A stretch of 15,710 nucleotides of DNA, taken from the NCBI GenBank assembly GCA_934572365.1, contig CAKTKX010000017.1:1-15710 (forward strand). The letters are read 5' to 3'. The stretch is from an uncultured Oscillospiraceae bacterium. Lineage in GTDB: Bacteria > Bacillota > Clostridia > Oscillospirales > Oscillospiraceae. Of the stretch, positions 1 through 5,402 are shown piece after piece. How positions within the stretch are numbered: position 1 is the first letter of the stretch; each line of letters starts with the position of its first letter. Made by a program: the position numbers and the translations under genes. The notes beneath the pieces are model-generated. The model was not told where the DNA came from, did not search any database, and worked only from the letters and a program-made list of their open reading frames with translations.

Positions 1-2231
1 CACTGATAGCCGATGGCGAACCAGGTCCACTTGGCGTTGTTCATCTCACGCTTGATGGCGCCGATGGCCGCGAAGCAGGGGGCGCACAGCAGGTTGAACA
101 CCAGGAAGGAATAACCGGTAATGCCGTTGAAAGCATTGGCAAGGTTCTGATACACAGTTCCGTCTCCGCCGCCGTACAGGATACCCAGCGTACCGACGAT
201 GTTTTCCTTGGCGACCAGGCCGGTGATGGAAGCGACAGCCGCCTGCCAGTTGCCCCAGCCCAGAGGCTTGAACACCCAAGCCAGCACGCCGCCGATGGCA
301 GCCAGGATGGAGTAGTCGATCTCCTCCTCGCCCAGCATCCGGAAGGTGCCGTCAACGAAGCCGAAGTAAGTGGTGAACCACACAAAGATGGTGGACAGCA
401 GAATGATGGTGCCGGCCTTCTTGATGAAGCTCCAGCCCCGCTCCCACATGCTGCGCAGGACGTTAACTACGGTGGGCATATGGTAAGCGGGCAGCTCCAT
501 AACGAAGGGAGCAGGCTCACCGGCGAACATCTTGGTCTTCTTCAGCATAATGCCGGAGACAACGATGGCAGCCATGCCGATGAAGTAAGCGGAGGTTGCG
601 ACCCATGCACTGCCGCCGAACAGGGCGCCCGCGATCATGGCGATGAAGGGAACCTTCGCGCCGCAGGGAATGAAGGTGGTGGTCATAATGGTCATCCGAC
701 GGTCACGCTCGTTTTCAATGGTGCGAGACGCCATGATGCCGGGAACGCCGCAGCCGGTACCCACCAGCATGGGAATGAAGCTCTTGCCGGACAGGCCGAA
801 TTTCCGGAAGATACGGTCGAGGACGAACGCGATACGGGCCATGTAGCCGCAGGCTTCCAGGAAGGCCAGCAGCAGGAACAGCACCAGCATCTGAGGCACG
901 AAGCCCAGAACCGCGCCGACACCGGCCACGATGCCGTCCAGAATCAGCCCGCTGAGCCATTCGGCAGCGTTGGCCTTCTCCAGCAGATTGCCGATCAGAA
1001 CGGGGATACCGGGTACCCACACGCCGTAGTTCGCGGGGTCGGGCTCTTCGCCGTAGCTGTCCAGAGTCGCAACGGCTTTCTCGTAGTCAGCCAGGGAAGC
1101 GGTCTCCTCGGTGATCTCCAGGGTTTCCTCATCCTCGACCTCGTAGGGGAAGTCGCCGGTGGGAGCAACGCCGTTCTTTTCCACGTAGGCGTCATAGCCG
1201 TCCACGATCAGGGACGCCGCGCCGTATTCGTCAGCAGCGTCGTTATAAGCAGAGGAGCCGATGCCAAACAGGTGCCAGCCGTCGCCGAACAGGCCGTCGT
1301 TTGCCCAGTCGGTAGCGGCAGCGCCCACGCCGACCATGGCGATGTAGTAAACCAGGAACATGACAACTGCGAAGATGGGCAGGCCCAGCCAGCGGTTGGT
1401 CACGATCTTATCGATCTTATCGGAGGTGGTCAGCTGACCGGCGGAGTGCTTCTTGTAGCAGCGCTTGATGACCTCGCCGATGTACACGTAACGCTCGTTG
1501 GTGATGATGCTCTCGGCGTCGTCGTCCAGCTCCTTCTCGGCAGCGGCGATGTCAGCCTCGATGTGGGACATGGTGTCCTTGGTCAGGTTCAGCTTCTGCA
1601 TCACCTTGTCGTCCCGCTCAAAGATCTTGATGGCGTACCAGCGCTGCTGCTCCTCGGGCAGGCCGTGAACAGTCGCTTCCTCGATGTGGGCAATGGCGTG
1701 CTCCACAGGACCGGAGAAGGTGTGCATGGGAACGGTCTTGCCGTTCTTCGCGGCGTCGATGGCGGCTTCCGCAGCGGCCATAACGCCGTCCCCCTTCAGG
1801 GCGGAGATCTCAACGACCTTGCAGCCCAGCGCCTGGGACAGCTCGGAGATGTTGATCTTGTCGCCGTTCTTGCGGACAATATCCATCATGTTGATGGCGA
1901 TAACCACGGGGATACCCAGCTCGGTCAGCTGGGTGGTTAAGTACAGGTTCCGCTCCAGGTTGGTGCCGTCGATGATATTCAGGATGGCGTCGGGCCGCTC
2001 CTCGATCAGGTAATTCCGGGCGACCACTTCCTCCATGGTGTACGGAGACAGAGAATAAATGCCGGGCAGGTCGGTGATGGTGACGTCGGAATGCTTCTTC
2101 AGCTTGCCTTCCTTCTTCTCCACGGTGACGCCGGGCCAGTTGCCCACGAACTGGTTGGAACCGGTGAGGGCATTGAACAGTGTCGTTTTGCCGCTGTTGG
2201 GGTTGCCCGCAAGGGCAATTCTGATATCCAT
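1..2231 (-). CDS. feoB: FeoB ferrous iron transporter (C-terminus off the left edge)
   Basis: This is the GTP-dependent inner-membrane Fe(II) importer, read leftward from the ATG at 2231; 743 codons are present and the last part is missing at the window edge. The N-terminal G domain is complete: the P-loop GNPNSGKT at residues 9-16, the switch GVT at 34-36, DLPG at 54-57 and NMMD at 114-117. A helical GDI-like part follows, then the membrane domain with the gate motifs around GTGCGVPG and PCGAKVPF. Between the first and second membrane segments (about residues 307-403) is a large, very acidic extracytoplasmic insert. An AGGAG-type site precedes the ATG. The gene is last of the feoA-feoA-feoB set, 67 bases after the nearer feoA, with a palindrome in that gap that may add local control. 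Identification is very secure; the missing piece is a window artefact, not a truncation. Confidence 0.97.
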   Translation of the reverse strand, partial: MDIRIALAGNPNSGKTTLFNALTGSNQFVGNWPGVTVEKKEGKLKKHSDVTITDLPGIYSLSPYTMEEVVARNYLIEERPDAILNIIDGTNLERNLYLTTQLTELGIPVVIAINMMDIVRKNGDKINISELSQALGCKVVEISALKGDGVMAAAEAAIDAAKNGKTVPMHTFSGPVEHAIAHIEEATVHGLPEEQQRWYAIKIFERDDKVMQKLNLTKDTMSHIEADIAAAEKELDDDAESIITNERYVYIGEVIKRCYKKHSAGQLTTSDKIDKIVTNRWLGLPIFAVVMFLVYYIAMVGVGAAATDWANDGLFGDGWHLFGIGSSAYNDAADEYGAASLIVDGYDAYVEKNGVAPTGDFPYEVEDEETLEITEETASLADYEKAVATLDSYGEEPDPANYGVWVPGIPVLIGNLLEKANAAEWLSGLILDGIVAGVGAVLGFVPQMLVLFLLLAFLEACGYMARIAFVLDRIFRKFGLSGKSFIPMLVGTGCGVPGIMASRTIENERDRRMTIMTTTFIPCGAKVPFIAMIAGALFGGSAWVATSAYFIGMAAIVVSGIMLKKTKMFAGEPAPFVMELPAYHMPTVVNVLRSMWERGWSFIKKAGTIILLSTIFVWFTTYFGFVDGTFRMLGEEEIDYSILAAIGGVLAWVFKPLGWGNWQAAVASITGLVAKENIVGTLGILYGGGDGTVYQNLANAFNGITGYSFLVFNLLCAPCFAAIGAIKREMNNAKWTWFAIGYQ

Positions 2232-2245
2232 GATACGCTCCTTCT

Positions 2246-2261
2246 GTTAGTGTTGGCTAAC
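2246..2261. promoter_or_regulatory. Candidate metal-regulator palindrome between feoA and feoB
   Basis: GTTAG at 2246-2250 and CTAAC at 2257-2261 form an inverted repeat with a 6-base gap, matching the half-sites of the two palindromes in front of the operon. It sits 15 bases upstream of the feoB ATG, inside the operon. No convincing promoter is visible beside it, so it may act as a roadblock or a weaker secondary operator. The regulator assignment (DtxR/IdeR/MntR-like) is inferred from the TTAG...CTAA symmetry. Confidence 0.5.
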
Positions 2262-2298
2262 CTTTTATCAAATGAAATAGGACTTCCGTCCCTAAGGT

Positions 2299-2520
2299 TT
2301 ACTCGATTTCGATCATCTCGGCGTCGGCTTTCCGGATCGACAGCTCGTAGCCGCGGACGTTGACCTCCACCGGATCGCCCAGGGGAGCAACCTTCCGCAC
2401 GTAAACGGTGACGCCCTTGGTAATGCCCATGTCCATGATTCTGCGCTTGACAGCGCCCTCGCCGTGGAGCTTCACCACAGTAACGGTGTCGCCAACCTTT
2501 GCCTGTCTCAGTGTTTTCAT
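2299..2520 (-). CDS. feoA: FeoA family protein, second copy (SH3-like)
   Basis: This 73-residue protein is a typical small cytoplasmic FeoA, an SH3-like beta-barrel that binds the cytosolic side of FeoB and supports ferrous iron uptake. The family hallmarks are clear: a start like MKTLRQAKVGD, the segment RRIMDMGITKG near the middle, then VAPLGDPVEV and RGYELSIRKADAEMIEIE at the end. A GGAGG-type site lies shortly before the ATG. It follows the first feoA by 23 bases and precedes feoB, so the three genes are almost certainly co-transcribed. It is closer to the textbook FeoA consensus than its neighbour. Confidence 0.95.
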   Translation of the reverse strand: MKTLRQAKVGDTVTVVKLHGEGAVKRRIMDMGITKGVTVYVRKVAPLGDPVEVNVRGYELSIRKADAEMIEIE

Positions 2521-2543
2521 ACCGATTCCTCCTTCTTTCCTCG

Positions 2544-2753
2544 TTAAACCATGATTTTCTGTGCCATTTCCTGGCTGATGGCTATCCGGGACTCCTTCAC
2601 CTTGACGATGACGTTGCCGCTCATCGTGTTGATGACCGACACCACCCCGCCGACGACGAAGCCCAGATTCTCCAGATGCTGTTTGACTTCCGGCTTTCCG
2701 CCGATCCGCTTGATGACGTATTCCTCGCCGGTATCCGCAACCGTAAGCGGCAT
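2544..2753 (-). CDS. FeoA family protein, first copy (divergent)
   Basis: This is the first gene of the iron uptake operon, a 69-residue FeoA-like SH3 protein when started at the ATG at 2753. A GTG at 2762 in the same frame would add three residues, but its purine-rich sequence abuts it with no spacing, while the ATG has AGGGTG six bases upstream, so the ATG is preferred. Family features are a central KQHLENLGF segment (equivalent to RRLMDMGI), a GGVVSVI strand and an ending like SRIAISQEMAQKIMV. It lacks the APLGDP and GYELSLR signatures of the second copy, so the two have probably diverged in role. Clostridial feo operons often carry two feoA genes; which one contacts FeoB cannot be told from sequence. 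Confidence 0.9.
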   Translation of the reverse strand: MPLTVADTGEEYVIKRIGGKPEVKQHLENLGFVVGGVVSVINTMSGNVIVKVKESRIAISQEMAQKIMV

Positions 2754-2784
2754 GGAGAACACCCTCTTTTTCTGAGCCTATAAA

Positions 2785-2798
2785 TTAGCTATCGCTAA
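2785..2798. promoter_or_regulatory. Candidate metal-regulator palindrome, leader-proximal copy
   Basis: TTAGC at 2785-2789 and GCTAA at 2794-2798 form a perfect inverted repeat around TATC. It lies in the 5' leader of the feo operon, about 32 bases after the stronger palindrome (centre to centre) and about 32 bases before the first feoA ATG. Same half-site as the other two copies. Confidence 0.6.
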
Positions 2799-2816
2799 CT
2801 AATTGGCGTTAATATT

Positions 2817-2834
2817 GGTTAGCTCTCGCTAACC
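2817..2834. promoter_or_regulatory. Candidate metal-regulator palindrome overlapping the feo start point
   Basis: GGTTAGC at 2817-2823 and GCTAACC at 2828-2834 are perfect 7-base arms around TCTC. With the feo -10 element at 2841-2846, transcription should start near 2834, so the palindrome covers about +1 to +18, where a bound repressor would block initiation. The TTAG/CTAA half-sites recall DtxR/IdeR/MntR-type boxes more than Fur boxes. Likely controls feoA-feoA-feoB in response to iron; the regulator is not in this window. Confidence 0.65.
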
Positions 2835-2840
2835 TTCTGT

Positions 2841-2869
2841 ATAATAGCCCACCTTAAGGAATTTGTCAA
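2841..2869 (-). promoter_or_regulatory. feo operon promoter
   Basis: Read leftward, a perfect -35 TTGACA (2864-2869) is followed by a 17-base spacer and the -10 TATTAT (2841-2846). It points at the first feoA, about 88 bases downstream of the -10, and two palindromes lie between. This is the best promoter match for the iron operon. Confidence 0.8.
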
Positions 2870-2960
2870 GTGATTTTTAAGGATTTTTTCATTTTGTCCA
2901 AGAATGACAAATTATGCCAGAAAACGCCAATGAAAACCGGTCAGAATGTGCGATTGCTGT

Positions 2961-2990
2961 GGGCGGTTTGCCCCGCAGGGAAAACCGCCC
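2961..2990 (-). terminator. Strong hairpin after the lysR gene (terminator-like, no U tract)
   Basis: GGGCGGTTT at 2961-2969 pairs with AAACCGCCC at 2982-2990; inside it CCC and GGG can pair around CGCA. It begins ten bases after the lysR stop. No run of T follows on either strand, so it is not a canonical intrinsic terminator; it may terminate weakly, stabilise the mRNA 3' end, or separate lysR from the feo operon. Confidence 0.5.
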
Positions 2991-2999
2991 ATAACGCTA

Positions 3000-3878
3000 T
3001 CACGATCTGTCATGGATGAACTGAAGCATACAGTCCTTCAGGCTCTGCATACCGTCTGTCAGCTTCATTTTGCGGCTGGTGCCCATGCCCAGCTCCCGCA
3101 GCCTTGGCGGCTCCACGGGAACGCACAGCACATCGTCCGTCCTGCCCCGGATCATCAGCTCCGTCATCATGGTGACACCCAGCCCGTGTCCCACCATCCG
3201 GATGACCGTCTCATCATCCACCCGGGAAACGCTGGCGTTGAGCTTCACGCCCACGGAATCCATGGCCGCGTTGACGTCAATGTCAAATCTGCCGTAGGGC
3301 ATCAGGAAGTCCTGTCCGGAAAATTCCTCCAACGGGAAGGTTGTGCGGCCGTTGAGGGGGTAGTCCTTGGGGAGGATCGCATACATTTTTTCATTGTACA
3401 GGGGCGTCCAGTCGCAGAAGCTGTAGTTCTGCCGGCTGGCAAAAATCACGTCGGTCTGGCCGCTTTCCAGCAGCTCATAGGGTTCCAGGGCGTTATCCAC
3501 CATCCGAAGGTCAACGCTGACCTCCGGGCAGACGCGCTTGTAGCGGTACAGCAGCTCCGGCATCCAGTGCATGGCGATGCTGGCGTAGGCCGCAATGCGG
3601 ATGACCTCCTTTTTCTGCTCGGAAATGGCGTTGATCTGGTTTTCCAGGTTGGCATTGGCCTGCAAAAATTCCCGGATGGCGGGCATGAGCTGCCGCCCCT
3701 GAGGGCTGAGCTGGATGCCGTTGTGGTCGCGCTGCAACAGGGAAAAGCCCACCTCCCGTTCCAGGGCGTCCATCATGTGGGTCAGCCCCGATTGGGTGTA
3801 GCCCACCACCTCCGACGCTTTGGTAAAGCTGCCAAGGTCAATCGCCGTCATGAGAATTTCCAGTTTCTTGCTGTCCAT
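3000..3878 (-). CDS. LysR-type transcriptional regulator
   Basis: A 292-residue LysR-type regulator when started at the ATG at 3878, which has GGAGCGGGGA just upstream; longer starts lack a ribosome site and add a non-homologous tail. The N-terminus is the classical winged helix-turn-helix (AIDLGSFTKASEVVGYTQSGLTH..., roughly residues 11-45), followed by a linker helix and the two-lobed periplasmic-binding-like sensor domain that fills the rest. It is divergent from brnQ with only 116 bases between the start codons, and a T-N11-A palindrome sits there, the usual arrangement for a LysR protein controlling its neighbour and itself. The natural guess is control of branched-chain amino acid import, but the ligand cannot be read from the sequence. 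It is not obviously tied to the feo genes downstream, which have their own promoter. Confidence 0.93.
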   Translation of the reverse strand: MDSKKLEILMTAIDLGSFTKASEVVGYTQSGLTHMMDALEREVGFSLLQRDHNGIQLSPQGRQLMPAIREFLQANANLENQINAISEQKKEVIRIAAYASIAMHWMPELLYRYKRVCPEVSVDLRMVDNALEPYELLESGQTDVIFASRQNYSFCDWTPLYNEKMYAILPKDYPLNGRTTFPLEEFSGQDFLMPYGRFDIDVNAAMDSVGVKLNASVSRVDDETVIRMVGHGLGVTMMTELMIRGRTDDVLCVPVEPPRLRELGMGTSRKMKLTDGMQSLKDCMLQFIHDRS

Positions 3879-3902
3879 ACATCCCCGCTCCATTTCATAT
3901 CT

Positions 3903-3917
3903 ATTACATTTTCTAAT
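3903..3917. promoter_or_regulatory. Candidate LysR-type operator (T-N11-A)
   Basis: ATTACATTTTCTAAT is an imperfect palindrome with ATTA/TAAT ends and the T-N11-A pattern typical of LysR recognition sites. It overlaps the expected lysR start point (about 3917) and lies just upstream of the brnQ promoter, fitting autorepression plus control of brnQ. Assignment is by pattern and position only. Confidence 0.5.
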
Positions 3918-3923
3918 ACCCAT

Positions 3924-3952
3924 ATTATAAACATGGACTTCTCAGAATGCAA
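3924..3952 (-). promoter_or_regulatory. lysR promoter
   Basis: Read leftward, a perfect -10 TATAAT (3924-3929) lies 17 bases after a weak -35 TTGCAT (3947-3952). The start would be near 3917, giving a leader of about 39 bases to the lysR ATG. It overlaps the candidate brnQ promoter on the other strand. Confidence 0.6.
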
Positions 3953-3967
3953 GAGGGGTGATAAAAT
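3939..3967 (+). promoter_or_regulatory. Candidate brnQ promoter (extended -10)
   Basis: TTCTCA (3939-3944), a 17-base spacer and TAAAAT (3962-3967) preceded by TGA make a weak -35 with an extended -10. The start would fall near 3974, about 20 bases before the brnQ ATG. A weaker alternative is TTACAT (3904-3909) with TATAAA (3926-3931). A poor -35 fits an activator-dependent promoter. Confidence 0.4.
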
Positions 3968-3994
3968 ATCGGCAAACAGAAGGAGGCAGAAAAA

Positions 3995-5350
3995 ATGAAA
4001 AAACACCTTACTTTCAAGCAGAAGATTCTGGTGGCCGGAACGCTGTTCGGCATGTTCTTCGGCGCCGGCAATCTGATTTTCCCCGTTCATCTCGGTCAGC
4101 TGGCCGGACGGAACGTCCTTCCCGCCATGATCGGCTTTATCATCACGGCGGTCGGTATTCCGATCATGGGCGTAGCCGCCATCGGCAACACCCACTCCGA
4201 CGGCTTGCAGCAGCTGTCCAACAAGGTCGGCAAGGGCTACGGCTACGTCTTCTCCTGCCTGCTCTACCTGACCATCGGCCCCGGCTTCGCCATCCCCAGA
4301 TGCGCGACCACCTCTTTCACCGTAGGCGTTGCCCCCATGCTGGGTGCTGGCGCGTCCGAGTCCATTGCGCTGCTGATTTTCTCCGTGATTTTCTTCGCCA
4401 TCGTGCTGATTTTGTCCCTGCGCCCCGGCGAGATCACCGTCTGGATTGGTAAGGTCATCACCCCCATCTTTCTGGTCTTCCTGGCCATTCTGGTGGTGAC
4501 GGCGCTGATCAATCCCTCCACCTCCGTTTCCGACGTGGAGCCTGCCGCCGGTTATCAGACCGGGGCGCTTTCTCTGGGCTTCATTGAGGGCTATAACACC
4601 ATGGACGCCATTGCCGGTCTGGCCTTCGGCATCGTGGTCATCGACATCATCCGCTCCATGGGCGTCACCGACGATTCCGACGTGGCAAAGGACGTTCTGT
4701 CCTCCGGCCTGCTCACCAGCATCCCCATGATCGTGATTTACGTCACCACCATTCTCATGGGCACCCAGTCCAGAGGTCTGTTTGAGACCTCCGAAAACGG
4801 CGGCATCGCCCTGGCGCAGATCTCCGGCCACTATCTGGGACGGGCGGGCAGTCTCGTTCTGGCAGTCACCATCACCTGCGCCTGCCTGAAAACCGCCATT
4901 GGCCTCGTCACCAGCTGTTCGGACGCTTTCTCCCGCATGTTCCCCAAGGGACTTTCCTACCGCGCCTGGGCAGTGATATTCACCGTGTTTTCCTTCCTGA
5001 TCTCCAATTTCGGTCTGTCCAAGATCATCAGCTATTCCCTGCCGCTGCTGCTGTTCCTGTACCCGCTGGCGATCACCCTGATTCTGCTGGCGCTGTTCGG
5101 GAATCTGTTCCATCACGACCGGGCTGTCTATGTCAGCGTCACGGCCTTCACCTGCATCGCCGCCCTGTTCGATCTTGCCAAGGCGCTGCCCGCGAATCTG
5201 AAAACCGCCCTTCATCTGGACGGCGCGGTCGGCCTTGCGGAGAAGATTCTCCCCTTCTTCGACATCAGCCTGGGCTGGGTTCTCCCCGCCTTTGTGGGTC
5301 TCGTCCTGGGTCTGGTTATTCACTTTGCGAAAAAGCAGAAGGTCGCCTGA
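3995..5350 (+). CDS. brnQ: Branched-chain amino acid:cation symporter (LIVCS family, BrnQ-like)
   Basis: This 451-residue integral membrane protein imports leucine, isoleucine and valine with a cation (Na+ or H+). It begins with the family signature, a short basic tail followed by VAGTLFGMFFGAGNLIFPV within about residues 12-30, and later shows the conserved segments GYGYVFSCLLYLTIGPGFAIPR, FIEGYNTMDAIAGLAFG (about residues 189-205) and a TCACLKTAIGL stretch. Around twelve hydrophobic segments are spread over the whole length, and the size agrees with the family (430-450). The ATG at 3995 follows AGGAGG by 8 bases. It stands alone on the plus strand, divergent from the LysR gene and ended by a strong terminator. 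The substrate is inferred from family membership; individual members differ in preference. Confidence 0.95.
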   Translation: MKKHLTFKQKILVAGTLFGMFFGAGNLIFPVHLGQLAGRNVLPAMIGFIITAVGIPIMGVAAIGNTHSDGLQQLSNKVGKGYGYVFSCLLYLTIGPGFAIPRCATTSFTVGVAPMLGAGASESIALLIFSVIFFAIVLILSLRPGEITVWIGKVITPIFLVFLAILVVTALINPSTSVSDVEPAAGYQTGALSLGFIEGYNTMDAIAGLAFGIVVIDIIRSMGVTDDSDVAKDVLSSGLLTSIPMIVIYVTTILMGTQSRGLFETSENGGIALAQISGHYLGRAGSLVLAVTITCACLKTAIGLVTSCSDAFSRMFPKGLSYRAWAVIFTVFSFLISNFGLSKIISYSLPLLLFLYPLAITLILLALFGNLFHHDRAVYVSVTAFTCIAALFDLAKALPANLKTALHLDGAVGLAEKILPFFDISLGWVLPAFVGLVLGLVIHFAKKQKVA

Positions 5351-5365
5351 TGCTTACATAAAAAT

Positions 5366-5399
5366 GTGCCGGAGCTTCCGCTCCGGCACGTTTTGCGTT
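5366..5399. terminator. Bidirectional intrinsic terminator between brnQ and the ABC operon
   Basis: GTGCCGGAGC (5366-5375) and GCTCCGGCAC (5380-5389) form a perfect 10-base stem with a TTCC loop. A T-rich run follows on the plus strand (GTTTTGCGTTTT), and on the minus strand the stem is followed by ATTTTTATG, so it can stop both brnQ and the converging ABC exporter transcript. Confidence 0.9.
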
Positions 5400-5402
5400 T
5401 TG

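Noticed and set aside
480..1940. 486-codon open frame on the plus strand opposite feoB
   Set aside because: It is antisense to a clear FeoB coding region, has a His/Gly/Asp/Gln-rich composition typical of reversed GC-biased codons, and matches no family I know.
2754..2762. GTG start at 2762 for the first feoA
   Set aside because: The purine-rich run directly abuts the GTG without spacing, whereas the ATG at 2753 has AGGGTG at a proper distance.
2763..2999. Riboswitch or small RNA gene in the feo leader region
   Set aside because: The structure there is explained by DNA palindromes around the start point; I saw no riboswitch core or terminator/antiterminator pair.
3848..5323. 491-codon open frame on the minus strand opposite brnQ
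   Set aside because: Shadow of brnQ: extremely Gly/Gln/Asp/His-rich with no domain, and it runs into the lysR gene.
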